Positions 1 to 10,469 are shown, counted from the first letter of the stretch. The stretch is DNA of 64,000 bases from Helicobacter typhlonius (GCF_001460635.1 NZ_LN907858.1:992001-1056000), one strand, 5' to 3'. Made by a program: numbers and translations. Notes: a model not told the origin generated them from the letters alone.

Positions 1-179
1 TTAATATCATTAAGAGAGGTTAATATATCAATGCCTAACTCATTTTTAGCGACATTTTTTGCCCCCTCACTCACCACGACATAGAGTTCAATAGAATCTG
101 GGATATTTTCAATCAGTCTCAAGCCTAAATGCACCCCACTTGCTCCACCTATGGCAACTACGAGCTTTTCTTGTTTCAT
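1..179 (-). CDS. ubiX: UbiX-like flavin prenyltransferase (5' part only)
   Basis: This leftward gene runs off the left edge of the window, so only its first 59 codons are visible. The N-terminus reads MKQEKLVVAIGGASGV and continues with a segment like VVVSEGAKN, matching the nucleotide/flavin-binding start of the UbiX/Pad1 family. These enzymes prenylate FMN to make the cofactor of UbiD-type decarboxylases. The ATG lies 23 bases after the flgA stop and is probably read from the same transcript. In H. pylori the same neighbours (ubiX, flgA, uvrD) lie together, as I recall. The catalytic half is outside the window, so activity cannot be judged. Confidence 0.8.
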   Translation of the reverse strand, partial: MKQEKLVVAIGGASGVHLGLRLIENIPDSIELYVVVSEGAKNVAKNELGIDILTSLNDI

Positions 180-202
180 ACTTGCTTCCTATTTACAATA
201 TC

Positions 203-1132
203 TCATATAATCTCGCCCCTACCCTCATCAATCACTCTTACACGCAATATTTTTCCGCTCGTGGGATTTTGCGCATTTATGACTTCATCATACGCACCAT
301 TCTGCCGAGCCTCTAGCACTACCTCCATACTTATGCCATTTTCCTGTGCTAGAGCGCGGATTTTCTCGCCTTTTTTAACAATCACTTTTGGCTTAATCTT
401 ATCGCGTGTAATTGATGTATTTGCGCGGATAAAGCTTTTTGCACTACTCTTATTCAAGTCATTTATACCAATATAGTCTGCACCCACGCGCGTAAAGGCA
501 ATATTATCTATACGCGTATTATGTCTATCAAGCACTTCATTTACAGAAATATTTTTTGTGCTTTGTAGCACCTGTAAATTCCCATCAATGCGATACAAAA
601 AGGTAAGTTTTTTTATCTGTGTGCTAGGTGGGGTGCGATATTTAAGATTCAAAGTGCCACTATGTTTTTTAAGCATTACTTCTGGCAATTCATAGCCCAC
701 TACTTCATAATCCTTTGGCATATTTAAGAGAGGGCGCACGAGCAGATTCTCTATCTTTAGCCTCTCACCATAATACTCAATATACATCTTTTTTATAAAA
801 TCAAGTGCTTCATTCTCACGCATATCGCTTACAAAAGTAAATTCCACCCATTCGCTTTCAAAGCTCACAATCTCATAGCCATAGCGCATAAAAATGAGCT
901 TAATATCTACACTTTTAAGTTTGAGGCTGAATTTATCCGCAGGGAGCGTGGCGATTTTAAATCTCTTGTCTATACGCGGAAACATATCAGTGGAGTAAAT
1001 ATCGCTATTATGCACCTTATAGTTCTTAGCCAAATGCAGTTTAGAATCCGGTATATACACATCGTCCGCATAAAGAGCCGCACAAAAAATACCAAACGCG
1101 CTAAATATCGCAGTAAAAAGAAATTTTTTCAT
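203..1132 (-). CDS. flgA: FlgA, flagellar P-ring assembly chaperone
   Basis: A 309-residue periplasmic protein needed to assemble the flagellar P ring around the rod. It starts with a signal peptide (MKKFLFTAIFSAFGIF, then a cut near ALYA-DD). The C-terminal ~130 residues have the SAF/ChapFlgA pattern: hydrophobic strands around VLDRHNTRIDNIAFTRVGADYIG, and a conserved tail with VKKGEKIRALAQENGI and the GKILRVRV strand. I chose the ATG at 1132 rather than one 12 codons upstream because a signal peptide begins there and an AAGGTGGGG-like ribosome site precedes it. It lies 48 bases after uvrD and 23 before ubiX in one leftward group. It is longer than the enterobacterial FlgA (about 220 residues), as expected for Campylobacterota. 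Confidence 0.85.
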   Translation of the reverse strand: MKKFLFTAIFSAFGIFCAALYADDVYIPDSKLHLAKNYKVHNSDIYSTDMFPRIDKRFKIATLPADKFSLKLKSVDIKLIFMRYGYEIVSFESEWVEFTFVSDMRENEALDFIKKMYIEYYGERLKIENLLVRPLLNMPKDYEVVGYELPEVMLKKHSGTLNLKYRTPPSTQIKKLTFLYRIDGNLQVLQSTKNISVNEVLDRHNTRIDNIAFTRVGADYIGINDLNKSSAKSFIRANTSITRDKIKPKVIVKKGEKIRALAQENGISMEVVLEARQNGAYDEVINAQNPTSGKILRVRVIDEGRGEII

Positions 1133-1180
1133 AAACCCCACCTTTTTTGGTATTTGCAAAATACACATTTTAGAATCTTG

Positions 1181-3285
1181 CTACACAACTTGCACAAATG
1201 ACGCCATAATCTCGCGCACCAATCCCGCAAAATTGATTTTTAACTTGCATTGTGCGCCCTTACCGCTCACAGATTCTATCACACCTATGCCAAAAAGCTT
1301 GTGTCGCACCTGCATTCCCCTGCTAAACTCCTGTGTAGAATCCGCACTGCCCTCTATCGCGCGTAAAGAACCTACTGCGATACTATCCCTTGCGCTACTT
1401 GTTACCACACCACTTTCTTGTAAAAAGCGTGAGGGCTTCAGCCACTCCCTCTTACCTTTATAGAATCTGCTTTTTGCAAAAGAGAGGATGAGAAAATCTT
1501 TCGCACGAGTAATTGCCACATAGCCTAGTCGCCGCTCCTCTTGTAGCTCATCATAGCCACCACTCAAAGGAAAAAACCCTCCTCTAAGCCAATCACATAT
1601 AAATACTTAAACTCTAAACCTTTTGCCATATGCACACTCATACAGCTCACCGCCTCGCCTATGACTTCATCGGTAGGACTTGCCAAAGCTAAATCATTGA
1701 GAAAATCCACAAGGGTGTTGGTTGGATTATGTATAACATAGTCGCCAAACATACCATAAAATTCCTCAATATTGCCCTGTCTATCGACTTCATCAAGCTT
1801 ACTAAATGTAAAAATAATCCGCTCTTGCATAGATTCTATAAGATCACTCAAATCATTCAAATTCTGCCAACATTTGATATGCGAGACAAGCTCCATTACA
1901 CTTTCATATGCTTTTTTACCGAGTGCTTGTGTGGATTGGTCTGGATAAGTTTCAAGCGTAGCAAAGCAGGAGAGATTTTTACTTAAGGCTAGTTTCTCTA
2001 AACTCTCTTGTCCTACCTTGCCAACGCCTCTTTTTGGGCGATTGATAATGCGTAAAAATGAATAATCATCGTGTGGATTCACAATGAGGCGTAAATAGCT
2101 CAATATATCCTTAATCTCCGCACGCTCATAAAATCTCATCGCACCGATGAGTTTGTATGGAATCCTCGCACGATTAAAGCCCTCTTCAATGCTCCTTGAA
2201 AGCGCATTTACGCGAAATAAAATCGCAATATCGCTAGGATTCACACCCTCTGCGAGTAATTTTGCAATATCCTTAGCTAGAAATGTCGCCTCCGCGCTTT
2301 CATTATCGTTTTCTATAAGCCTTATATCTGCACCCGTGCCCTTTGTGCTTTTGAGATGTTTTCCTAAGCGATTTTGATTATGCGCAATAAGCGCGTTTGC
2401 GGCATTTAGAATTTGCTCACTACTGCGATAATTCTCCTCAAGCCTTACTACCTTGACTTCATCAAATGCCTTTTGAAAATTAAGGATATTGCGCACATCA
2501 GCCCCACGCCACCCATAAATGCTTTGGTCGTCATCGCCTACTACACAAAGATTATTATGCGCCACACAAAGCAGTTTTAGAATCTTATCTTGAATTTCAT
2601 TTGTATCTTGGTATTCATCAACCATAATGTATTGGTATTGTTCGCTCATTTTTTGTGCTATGTTTGAATCTTGCGAGAGAATCTTATAAGTGAGATAGAG
2701 CAAATCGTCAAAATCAAGCAGATTCTTACTCTCTAAATACCGCTCGTATTCCGCGTAGATTCTATTCATCTGCTTTGTCTCATCAGTATGCGCGTAGCTA
2801 AAGGCTTCCAAAGGTGAGAGAGCAGCATTTTTCATATTTGAAATATAATAATCGCATTGCGCAGGTTGAAGCTTTTTATCACACAAAGTCTTTAAAATTG
2901 CGCGTTTATCATCGCTATCAAGCACGACAAAATTCGCCTCTCGCCCCAAAGTGTGGATAAAAAAACGCAAGAAAATCAACCCAAATTTGTGAAAAGTGCA
3001 AAGAAGCGGTGGTACATTAAAGTTATGCTCCAAAAGTGCTAACGCCCTCTCCCTCATCTCTGCTGCGGCTTTATTTGTAAAAGTAAGCGTGAGGGTGTTT
3101 TCTGCGGGAATCCCCACTTCATCAATGAGAAAGGCAAGGCGCGTGGTAATTGTCTTTGTCTTACCGCTCCCAGCCCCTGCAAGAATAAGCATTGCACCAT
3201 CAGCGTATTTAGCCGCCTCCCTTTGGGCGAGATTGAGCGAATCTAGGGCTTTTTGAAGTTTTATAGAAGTAGATGTAGCTGACAT
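1181..3285 (-). pseudogene. uvrD: UvrD/Rep-family DNA helicase, interrupted by a one-base frameshift
   Basis: A superfamily 1A 3'-5' helicase of nucleotide excision and mismatch repair. The first reading frame (1564-3285) carries the Walker A motif LAGAGSGKT, TFTNKAAAEM, the DEYQDTN box, GDDDQSIYGWRGA and MAKGLEFK, then stops after GLEEGFFL. The second frame (1181-1567) continues with SGGYDELQEERRLGYVAITRAKD, helicase motif VI. The frames join without loss if one T is added to the run of six T at 1571-1576 (A on the + strand), restoring GFFPLSGG and a chain of about 701 residues, close to the normal family length. The rest of the gene is well conserved, so this is either a sequencing or assembly error or a very recent mutation. 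The start abuts the stop of the DUF2147 gene. Confidence 0.85.
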
Positions 3286-3783
3286 TTAAGGCTTAATATC
3301 CTTGAGACTAGCCTCTACTACGGAAAAATCCGGCTTTTGCGAGAGATAGGGTTTTACTTCCTCATCACTTAGCCTCTTCCATATTTTTGTCTCGCCCATA
3401 TAGCCAGTTTTATCGAGACTTCCGCGTAGCTCTAAAACATTGCCCTTAAGCGTAACCTTTGCGTAATAAATTTTCCCCGCATCAAAATTATACACCTTGC
3501 CGTCTTTAAAAACATCGCTTTTGCCATCACGCACGAGATTATAGACAAACACACTTCCCTTATCAACACGTTCTCTTAGGGCAGGGTCTGGATTATTGGC
3601 ATCTTTTTTAGGTGCACTCCCATCAACATTGGCAAAGCCATAAGCGTAATATTTTTCACCCTTTTTGAAAAATTCCACGATAGATTGCTGCCCCTTTTCG
3701 CCTTTATGGGTCATATAATATCCCTCTAACTCTGCTCCAAAACCTACACATAAGTATATAAACACTAAACCTAAAATACGCAT
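3286..3783 (-). CDS. DUF2147-family secreted protein
   Basis: A 165-residue protein with an N-terminal signal peptide (MRILGLVFIYLCVGFGAELEG). The mature part resembles DUF2147: an EGYYMTHKGEKGQQSIVEFF start, a long beta-rich middle with KVYNFDAGKIYYAKVTLKG, and the LELRGSLDKTGYMG and IWKRL strands. DUF2147 proteins are small lipocalin-like periplasmic proteins of unknown function. The gene is the first of the leftward group and its stop directly precedes the uvrD ATG, so the two are co-transcribed. The group's promoter should lie in the 121-base gap shared with the divergent gene at 3905, but I could not define it. Confidence 0.75.
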   Translation of the reverse strand: MRILGLVFIYLCVGFGAELEGYYMTHKGEKGQQSIVEFFKKGEKYYAYGFANVDGSAPKKDANNPDPALRERVDKGSVFVYNLVRDGKSDVFKDGKVYNFDAGKIYYAKVTLKGNVLELRGSLDKTGYMGETKIWKRLSDEEVKPYLSQKPDFSVVEASLKDIKP

Positions 3784-3904
3784 TATTGTCTCCTTAAAAT
3801 CTAAAATGTGGCACGAGATTAGCTTTTATAATTACCAAAATTGTGCCTTATTTCTTGCAAGTATAGCAAAATATACTAAAATAATATGAAACTAAAGGGG
3901 TGGT

Positions 3905-4582
3905 ATGAGTAAGAAAATATTGCTAGGGTTACTTGCACTATCGAGTATCGTGTATGGGGCTCAAAGTGTGCCGGTGCAAGACTTTGAGCACGATAAAACA
4001 CCAGAAGAAGTGCTTGGAGATGTCTCACAAACGCGTCAGCAACTGCTCTATGATATTTATGGTATAAAGATAAAAAAAATCAAAGATGTGCGTGAGGGCT
4101 TATACGCGGCTGTGAGCTTAGGTGCTGTCTATACTCCCTCACTCGGCACAAGCAGTATGCTAGGTGTTGAAGCTGGATATGATTTTATTTTTAAATCTAG
4201 ACACTCACTGCGTATTTTTGGATTCTTCGACCGCACAAATTATGGTGCATTTGAGGACTTAGAATTTAACCCGACAAAGCCAAATCGTATGCAAATCTAC
4301 CGCGGTGGTATATCCGCAGAATATAGAATCTACGCTTCGCGCTATGTAGGGTTTCGTGTGCGTGTCGCCTCATTTGGCTCAAGCTATCTTTCACGCACAG
4401 ATAATGCCACTATGCCAATATTCACACAAGAGCGCAAAATATGGTTCTACCCCACTTTTGCCTTTGGTCCAATCCTTGTGTATGGCAGACATCACGAGCT
4501 ATTTATAGGCTATGATTTACTTGATTATGAGAAAGAGCGCGGCGCGACTGCAAACTATCTCAAATATACATACAAATTTTAA
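3905..4582 (+). CDS. Outer membrane beta-barrel protein
   Basis: A 225-residue protein with a signal peptide ([20 protein letters not shown]). After a polar N-terminal segment of about 40 residues come alternating amphipathic strands: [69 protein letters not shown]. The chain ends in an aromatic residue (LKYTYKF), the classic C-terminal signal for BamA-dependent insertion. It resembles the small Helicobacter outer membrane proteins of the Hof/Hop type, but I cannot assign a named family. An AAAGGGGTGG ribosome site precedes the ATG. Its stop is 10 bases before the pyrE ATG, so the two probably share a transcript. Confidence 0.75.
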   Translation: MSKKILLGLLALSSIVYGAQSVPVQDFEHDKTPEEVLGDVSQTRQQLLYDIYGIKIKKIKDVREGLYAAVSLGAVYTPSLGTSSMLGVEAGYDFIFKSRHSLRIFGFFDRTNYGAFEDLEFNPTKPNRMQIYRGGISAEYRIYASRYVGFRVRVASFGSSYLSRTDNATMPIFTQERKIWFYPTFAFGPILVYGRHHELFIGYDLLDYEKERGATANYLKYTYKF

Positions 4583-4592
4583 AGGAGATTCT

Positions 4593-5207
4593 ATGCTTGA
4601 TGTGAAACAATGCTACATAAACGCAAACGCGCTACTTAAGGGGCATTTCTTGTTAAGTAGTGGCAATCACTCTGACCATTACCTACAATCTGCGCGCGTG
4701 CTTGAAAATCCAATAGTCGCAGAGCGCTTAGCCACCGCCTTAGCTACACAGGTTAAAGATTCTAAAATCAAGGTAGATTGTGTTTGCTCCCCAGCGATTG
4801 GTGGGCTTCTAGCCGGGTATGAACTCGCAAGAGCCTTAGGCGTGAGATTTATTTTTACCGAGCGCGTAGAAGGGCAAATGCAACTCCGCAGAGGCTTTGA
4901 AGTCTCTCAAGGCGAGAAGATTCTTATCTGTGAGGATATTATTACTACCGGTGGTTCAGCTTTAGAATCTGCGCAGTGCGTAGAGTTTGAAGGTGCGGAA
5001 GTGGTAGCTTATGCAGGATTAGCTAATCGTGGATTCTGTAAGCGCGTAGGTTCAAGCTTAGAGCGCAAGAAAGAGGCTCGATTGCCCGAGCATATACCGC
5101 TTTTTGCGCTTGAAGATTTTGTGTTTAATATGTATGAGCCACACTCCTGCCCCCTATGCGCAAGTGGCGAACAAAAGGCAACTAAGCCCGGTAGTCGTGG
5201 GAACTAA
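4593..5207 (+). CDS. pyrE: Orotate phosphoribosyltransferase
   Basis: A 204-residue enzyme that makes OMP from orotate and PRPP in pyrimidine synthesis. Visible family features are [15 protein letters not shown] near the N-terminus, the [15 protein letters not shown] segment, [23 protein letters not shown] with the PRPP-binding EDIITTG loop, and a late Cys-containing tail ([10 protein letters not shown]). I chose the ATG at 4593, which has AAAGGAG upstream. A longer frame back to 4512 would run through the 3' end of the preceding gene. The next gene (RDD protein) starts 5 bases after the stop. I recall the same pyrE-RDD pair in H. pylori. Confidence 0.92.
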   Translation: MLDVKQCYINANALLKGHFLLSSGNHSDHYLQSARVLENPIVAERLATALATQVKDSKIKVDCVCSPAIGGLLAGYELARALGVRFIFTERVEGQMQLRRGFEVSQGEKILICEDIITTGGSALESAQCVEFEGAEVVAYAGLANRGFCKRVGSSLERKKEARLPEHIPLFALEDFVFNMYEPHSCPLCASGEQKATKPGSRGN

Positions 5208-5212
5208 CACCT

Positions 5213-5824
5213 ATGGCAGCTCCTACGCGTTGGCGCAAACTCAAGTCAGCCAATAAGCCAAATAAACAAGCACAAAATTCTAAAACGCATAAATCCCAAT
5301 GGGTAAGATTCAATAATTTTTCACTCAAAAATCAACTTCTCCTAATGTTTGCAAGTGAGCGTATAAAGGCATTTATTACCGATATGTTTATGATAAATAT
5401 GCCAATTTTATATCTCACAACCTATGTGTTTTTGGACGGCAAGGACGCTTTCACGCATAATCAAAATGTTATTTTTGTCTGCGGGATAAGCTATGGTGTA
5501 ATCCTCTCACTTTTTTTTGCATTCAGCGCACAAACGCCGGGCTATCGCTATATGCGCCTCAAGCTCGTGCGCTATAACTCACAAGATTCACAGAGTTTAG
5601 ATTCACAAAATAAAACTCAATCTATAAATACATTAGAATCCGCACAAAATGCAAATACAGAATCTAAAGGAGAAAAAGTGGGCTTTGTGCGTTCCTTTGT
5701 GCGCTATGGGCTATGGGTATTTGGCACGAGCTTTCTTTTTGGAATCTTACTAGGACTTTTTCGCAAAGATGGGCGATGTCTGCACGATGTGCTTTGCAAT
5801 ACGCAAGTAATAAGCGTAAAATGA
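5213..5824 (+). CDS. RDD-family integral membrane protein
   Basis: A 203-residue protein with a basic N-terminus (APTRWRKLKS), then an RDD-type membrane core: SERIKAFITDMFMINMPILY, a second helix around VIFVCGISYGVILSLFFAF, and the conserved TPGYRYMRLKLV loop. A low-complexity Ser/Gln/Asn stretch (about residues 122-155) separates this from a last helix (YGLWVFGTSFLFGILLGLF) and the tail RKDGRCLHDVLCNT, which is characteristic of the family. RDD proteins are small polytopic proteins of uncertain, possibly transport-related, function. It is downstream of pyrE with a 5-base gap and probably translated from the same message. Confidence 0.8.
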   Translation: MAAPTRWRKLKSANKPNKQAQNSKTHKSQWVRFNNFSLKNQLLLMFASERIKAFITDMFMINMPILYLTTYVFLDGKDAFTHNQNVIFVCGISYGVILSLFFAFSAQTPGYRYMRLKLVRYNSQDSQSLDSQNKTQSINTLESAQNANTESKGEKVGFVRSFVRYGLWVFGTSFLFGILLGLFRKDGRCLHDVLCNTQVISVK

Positions 5825-5871
5825 GGTAAATATTTTTCACCCAAACGCCAACAAAACGCGCAAACTCATTT

Positions 5872-6534
5872 TTACTCGCCATAAAGCTTCGCAAAAAGCG
5901 CACTATCTTTGATATAAATCTCATTATGTTCATTTTTTGCAACTACATCTTGCTGAAACATTTTTTGTAAGATTCTACTTAAAGATTCGGTTTGGATATT
6001 CAGCTCACGCGCAATCATTTGCCGTTGATTTTGGTTAAAATAACTAAGCCTATGGCGTAAAAAATACGCTACACGTGAGGTGCTATCGTTCATTTCCTTG
6101 AAATTAACAAAATTTTTAAACACAATGAGTTTATCCATAAATTCACTCATTAGCGCGTTACTTATCTCAATATCACTCAACACAAGCTGATGGAGCTTGG
6201 TAAGCTCAAGCATTACAATTTCACTTGATTCTAGAGCACGCACATTCGCCGCTGCCACATATGGCACAAACGCACCAAAGGCATTTATCATTCTCGTCCC
6301 TGCAGATTCGCTATCCACATAGCATAAAAACATTTCATTGTCATTTTTATTCATTTTATATAACTCGACCTTGCCACGCGCCAAAAAACACGCGTGCTCT
6401 ATACGCTCACCCTCATAATGCAAAACACCATTTCTTTTAAGATAATGCAATTTGCTAATCGCCTCTAAAGATTCTATACTTTTCTCGCTTAAATGCGCAA
6501 AAACGCCAATCAAAGACAAAGCCTTTCTTTTCAC
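5872..6534 (-). CDS. Crp/Fnr-family transcription regulator
   Basis: A 220-residue regulator with an N-terminal cyclic-nucleotide-type beta-roll (about residues 5-120: LIGVFAHLSEKSIESL, VLHYEGERIEHACFLARGKVELY) and a C-terminal winged helix (about 150-215) whose recognition region reads QRQMIARELNIQTESLSRILQKM. It has no N-terminal cysteine cluster of the Fnr [4Fe-4S] type, so it is not an obvious oxygen sensor. I chose GTG at 6534 because GGGAGG lies eight bases upstream and the length then fits the family. A longer frame would start with TTG at 6588. It is divergent from mnmG. Its signal and targets cannot be read from sequence. Confidence 0.8.
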   Translation of the reverse strand: MKRKALSLIGVFAHLSEKSIESLEAISKLHYLKRNGVLHYEGERIEHACFLARGKVELYKMNKNDNEMFLCYVDSESAGTRMINAFGAFVPYVAAANVRALESSEIVMLELTKLHQLVLSDIEISNALMSEFMDKLIVFKNFVNFKEMNDSTSRVAYFLRHRLSYFNQNQRQMIARELNIQTESLSRILQKMFQQDVVAKNEHNEIYIKDSALFAKLYGE

Positions 6535-6660
6535 GACAAATGCCTCCCAATCGTCTATATTGACACTTATAGTAGCAAAAGTAACCAAATAATAATAAAA
6601 TGCGCTTTTTCTTTAGAAATTCCACACTTTATCGATAAAAATGAGTAGGAGCACAGATAT

Positions 6661-8559
6661 ATGGAATATGATGTATTGGTGATTGGCGGCGGACACGCGG
6701 GATTAGAGGCAAGTATCGCTAGTGCAAAAATGGGCGCAAAAACCCACCTTATCACACTTTTGGTGCAGAATCTCGCCGTTGCAAGTTGCAATCCCGCTGT
6801 GGGTGGGCTAGGCAAGGGGCATTTAGTCAAAGAAATAGATGCGCTCGGTGGCGTTATGGGAGAAATTACCGATGAATGCGGAATTCAGTTTAGAATCTTA
6901 AACTCCTCCAAAGGTCCTGCTGTGCGTGGCACGAGAGCGCAAATTGATATGGATAGATATAGCATTATCGCAAAGCGCATAGCTCTTAGCACCCCTAATC
7001 TTACCATTTCGCAAGAGAGCGCAGAATCTCTCATCTATGAGCGAGATTCACAAGGGCGGTGCGTGGCTAAAGGCATTATCACAAATATCAAAAAAACCTA
7101 CTATGCGAAAAAAATCATTCTTACCACCGGCACATTTTTGCGCGGGCTTGTGCATATTGGCGAGACGAAGCTCCATAATGGGCGATTTGGCGAGTTAAGC
7201 CCACAGAATTTGAGCACCTCACTGCAAGAAATTGGGCTAAAGCTTGGGCGATTAAAAACCGGCACTTGCGCAAGAATTGATGGGCGAAGCATTGATTTTA
7301 GCCATTTAGAAGAGCATAATGGTGATAGCAATCCCCCGCATTTTAGCTACAAAACAAGCCACTTTGCTCCCACACAACTGCCCTGCTATGTAACCTACAC
7401 AAACGAAACCACGCACAAAATCATTAGGGAAAATTTCTATCGTGCGCCACTTTTTACAGGGCAGATTGAGGGTGTAGGTCCTCGCTATTGCCCTAGCATT
7501 GAGGATAAAGTCAATCGCTTTGCCGATAAAAGTCGCCACCAGCTTTTTCTCGAGCCACAGACTAAAGAAGCAGTGGAGTATTATATCAATGGGCTTTCTA
7601 CTTCACTTCCTATTGATGTGCAAGAGGAGATGATTCATAGCATTCAAGGGCTAGAAAATGCACATATTACGCGCTATGGCTATGCAATAGAGTATGATTA
7701 TATTGAGCCTACCGAGCTTTATCATACCTTAGAGACAAAAAAATGCGCGAATCTTTTTTTAGCTGGGCAAATAAATGGCACAACAGGCTACGAAGAAGCT
7801 GCCGCACAAGGTATTGTGGCAGGAATTAATGCCGCGCTTTCGCTTAAAAACCAATCCTTTTGTCTCTCGCGCAATGAAGCTTATATCGGCGTGATGATAG
7901 ATGATTTAGTTACTAAAGGCACAAAAGAGCCTTATCGCGTCTTTACCTCTCGTGCGGAGTATCGCCTCCTGCTTCGTGAGGATAACGCGTATTTGCGACT
8001 AGGCAATTACGCATATCAGTTTGGACTTATTGATGAGGCGCGTTACCAAAACATACAAGCAGATAGAGGGCATATCTCGCGCACTTTGGATTACCTAAGC
8101 ACCCATTCCCTCACACCCAGTGCAGATAATCTCGCTCTGCTCTCCTCACTCAATCTCGCGCCAATTAGCGACAAAACGCTTCTCATTCATATCATTGGGC
8201 GTGAGGGTTTAGATTCACAAACATTACGCACTTTACTTACAAACTGCGGTGTAGAAAATGTGGATTCAATGAGTGAATCTGCCCTTATGCAGATTTTTAT
8301 AGAATCTAAATATTTTGATTATATACAGAAACAAAAGGCGCAAATAGGACAAATGCAGCAAATGCTTCAAGTGGAGATTCCACGCGATTTTGTGTTTGAT
8401 AAGATTCCCGGGCTTAGCCTTGAAGTGATTGAAAAGCTAAAAAAATTCACGCCAAAAAGCCTTTTTGAAGCAAGTGAGATTAGCGGGATTACACCAGCGA
8501 GTATTGATGTGCTACATCTATATATCCACCTGCATCATAAAAAAATGGCAAAAATTTGA
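6661..8559 (+). CDS. mnmG: tRNA uridine-34 carboxymethylaminomethyl enzyme MnmG (GidA)
   Basis: A 632-residue FAD enzyme that with MnmE modifies the wobble uridine of several tRNAs. The N-terminus has the dinucleotide fold [13 protein letters not shown], followed by the MnmG signature [22 protein letters not shown] and [17 protein letters not shown]. The second signature, [20 protein letters not shown], is intact. The C-terminal helical MnmE/tRNA-binding region ends with [13 protein letters not shown]. The length is normal for the family. No MnmE gene is in the window. The promoter must lie in the 126 bases shared with the divergent Crp/Fnr gene. Confidence 0.95.
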   Translation: MEYDVLVIGGGHAGLEASIASAKMGAKTHLITLLVQNLAVASCNPAVGGLGKGHLVKEIDALGGVMGEITDECGIQFRILNSSKGPAVRGTRAQIDMDRYSIIAKRIALSTPNLTISQESAESLIYERDSQGRCVAKGIITNIKKTYYAKKIILTTGTFLRGLVHIGETKLHNGRFGELSPQNLSTSLQEIGLKLGRLKTGTCARIDGRSIDFSHLEEHNGDSNPPHFSYKTSHFAPTQLPCYVTYTNETTHKIIRENFYRAPLFTGQIEGVGPRYCPSIEDKVNRFADKSRHQLFLEPQTKEAVEYYINGLSTSLPIDVQEEMIHSIQGLENAHITRYGYAIEYDYIEPTELYHTLETKKCANLFLAGQINGTTGYEEAAAQGIVAGINAALSLKNQSFCLSRNEAYIGVMIDDLVTKGTKEPYRVFTSRAEYRLLLREDNAYLRLGNYAYQFGLIDEARYQNIQADRGHISRTLDYLSTHSLTPSADNLALLSSLNLAPISDKTLLIHIIGREGLDSQTLRTLLTNCGVENVDSMSESALMQIFIESKYFDYIQKQKAQIGQMQQMLQVEIPRDFVFDKIPGLSLEVIEKLKKFTPKSLFEASEISGITPASIDVLHLYIHLHHKKMAKI

Positions 8560-8565
8560 TACAAT
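8557..8565 (+). promoter_or_regulatory. Extended -10 promoter element
   Basis: TGATACAAT fits the extended -10 (TGnTAtaaT) used by the Helicobacter vegetative sigma factor. It lies at the very end of mnmG, 21 bases before the ATG of the UPF0323 lipoprotein, a short but possible leader. I see no clear -35, which is usual in this genus. It would let the downstream pair be expressed independently of mnmG. Confidence 0.4.
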
Positions 8566-8586
8566 TTTGCAAAAAAAGGAGCGCGT

Positions 8587-9192
8587 ATGAAACATATCCA
8601 CACAATTAAAAACTACGCAATGGTTGGTGGGCTAGGCGTTATGGCAGTTTTTAGCCTCAATGCCTGTGATGAGGGTAACTCAAATGATTTAAACAGCACT
8701 TTGCAAAATAGCCAAAAAAATGGTGCGTTTGTCATCATTGAGGAGCAAATAGATGGCACTTATAAGGTGCTTGAGGAATACCCTAGTGAGCAAACGCGCG
8801 TAATGCTTAAAGGCATTAATGGTGAGGAGAGAATGCTCTCTCAAGCGGAGATTGATGAACTCATTAAACAAGAGGAAGTTGCTATTGATAATGGGCAAAG
8901 TAGCCTCACAAATCCAAATGGCGGTGGCTTAGGGCTTGGCGGGGCGATTCTAGCAAGTGCGGCAGGGGCGATTCTAGGGAGCTATATCGGTAATAAACTT
9001 TTTAATAATCCAAATTATCAAGCTAATCAACAGCGCAATTACAAATCCCCACAAGCCTATGAACGAAGCAAAAATAGCTTTAATAACAACAAAACCGGAA
9101 CAAGCACAAGCAAAGCAAGTGGCGGTAAAAGCGGATTCTTTGGTGGTAATACATCAACAAGCACAAGCAAAAACAGCACGATGGGAGGCTGA
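8587..9192 (+). CDS. UPF0323-family lipoprotein
   Basis: A 201-residue predicted lipoprotein. The signal peptide ends in the lipobox LNAC ([13 protein letters not shown]), so Cys27 would be lipidated. The middle holds charged segments ([20 protein letters not shown]), followed by a glycine-rich hydrophobic stretch ([25 protein letters not shown]) of the glycine-zipper type often seen in outer membrane lipoproteins. The tail is Asn/Ser/Thr-rich and of low complexity. The family is known from Helicobacter and Campylobacter; the H. pylori relative has been linked to motility, as I recall. The gene is followed after one base by the ATP-grasp gene, an order I recall from H. pylori too. Confidence 0.8.
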   Translation: MKHIHTIKNYAMVGGLGVMAVFSLNACDEGNSNDLNSTLQNSQKNGAFVIIEEQIDGTYKVLEEYPSEQTRVMLKGINGEERMLSQAEIDELIKQEEVAIDNGQSSLTNPNGGGLGLGGAILASAAGAILGSYIGNKLFNNPNYQANQQRNYKSPQAYERSKNSFNNNKTGTSTSKASGGKSGFFGGNTSTSTSKNSTMGG

Positions 9193-9193
9193 T

Positions 9194-10369
9194 ATGAAAA
9201 TTAGCACACTTTCACTGCCCGATAAAAATGCTTTAGAATCTATGGGGCTCACTTGGCATACAGATGCCGATGACACCTCGTATCTAAGCGATGAGCTTAT
9301 TCATATCAGCGACACAGAGGCAGAGGCTTACTATGAGGCAGGAAATGAGCTTTATGATATGTTTATAGAAGCTGGAGAGTATGTGATAAAAAACGACTTA
9401 TTCTTTGAGCTAGACATTCCACCAAGTCTTATTGGTGCGATAAAACAAAGCTGGGAAGAAGATATACATTGGCATTTATATGGGCGGTTTGACTTAGCTG
9501 GCGGGCTTGATGGTAAGCAGATTAAACTTTTAGAGTTTAATGCCGACACGCCAACAATGCTCTATGAAAGTGCGCTAATGCAATGGGCATTACTTAAATA
9601 TAATGGACTTGATGAGATTGCGCAGTTTAATAATATCCATAATGCTTTGAGTGAAAATTTTAAACGTCTCATTACGCTTGAAGAGGACACTTCACGCTTT
9701 GAGGAGCTATATGAGGGCTGGAAGATTCTATTTTCTTGTATAACAGAATCTTATGAGGATATTACTACCACGCGCTTTTTAGAATATGTTGCTAGAGAAT
9801 CTGGCTTTGTCTGCGACTTTGCGCCCATTGATGAAGTGCATTTCTCCCCCACAGAGGGCTTAAGCCATAATGGTGTAAATTATGAATTTCTTTTCAAGCT
9901 CATTCCGTGGGAAAATATCGCCATTGATGAGCCTGAACTCGCAGCACTCATAAGTGAAATGATGGAAAATCGCAATAGCATTTTTCTTAATCCCGCCTAC
10001 ACATTGCTTTTTCAAAGTAAAAGAATGCTGAAGATTCTATGGGATTTATTTCCTAATCACCCGCTTTTGCTTCCTGCGAGCTTTGAGCCATTGCCACAGA
10101 TGAAACAAGTGCGCAAACCTGCCTTTGGGCGCGAGGGTGCAAATGTAGAGATTTTAGACACAAATGGCAAGATTCTGGAATCTAAGTCAGGCATATATGG
10201 CAATCACAAATCGCTCTACCAAGCTCACTATGAGCTAAACACGCACAATGGCGCATATTATCAGCCTAATGTATTTTTTGCCTATGAATCTTGTGGATTG
10301 GGATTTAGAAAAGGTGGAGCGATTATTGATAATTTTTCAAAATTTGTAAGCCATTATGTCACAAGATAA
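9194..10369 (+). CDS. Glutathionylspermidine synthase-like ATP-grasp protein
   Basis: A 391-residue protein matching the C-terminal synthetase domain of glutathionylspermidine synthase (YgiC/YjfC type) without the amidase domain. Visible family features are the acidic ELLEFNADTPTMLYES-like segment (here LLEFNADTPTMLYES), DFAPIDEVHF, and the ATP-grasp loop VRKPAFGREGANVEI, with a late YYQPNVFFAYES strand. Such proteins are presumed ATP-dependent carboxylate-amine ligases, and the substrates of the YgiC subgroup are not established. A longer frame starts at 9059 inside the preceding gene. The ATG at 9194, with GGGAGG just upstream, is far more likely. A strong hairpin follows the gene. Confidence 0.85.
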   Translation: MKISTLSLPDKNALESMGLTWHTDADDTSYLSDELIHISDTEAEAYYEAGNELYDMFIEAGEYVIKNDLFFELDIPPSLIGAIKQSWEEDIHWHLYGRFDLAGGLDGKQIKLLEFNADTPTMLYESALMQWALLKYNGLDEIAQFNNIHNALSENFKRLITLEEDTSRFEELYEGWKILFSCITESYEDITTTRFLEYVARESGFVCDFAPIDEVHFSPTEGLSHNGVNYEFLFKLIPWENIAIDEPELAALISEMMENRNSIFLNPAYTLLFQSKRMLKILWDLFPNHPLLLPASFEPLPQMKQVRKPAFGREGANVEILDTNGKILESKSGIYGNHKSLYQAHYELNTHNGAYYQPNVFFAYESCGLGFRKGGAIIDNFSKFVSHYVTR

Positions 10370-10395
10370 CGATAAAGTTTTCGCTACAAAAAGAT

Positions 10396-10445
10396 AAAAT
10401 CTACGATATGCAACTAGCAAGATTCAAAACTTGCTAGTAGATTTT
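10396..10445. terminator. Bidirectional terminator hairpin
   Basis: A perfect 8-bp stem, CTAGCAAG (10414-10421) with CTTGCTAG (10430-10437), is framed by a second 8-bp pair, AAAATCTA (10396-10403) with TAGATTTT (10438-10445), the latter running into a T-rich end. It lies between the convergent genes ending at 10369 and 10470 and would serve both strands. Confidence 0.65.
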
Positions 10446-10469
10446 TACACTCTGCAAAAGAGAATATAA

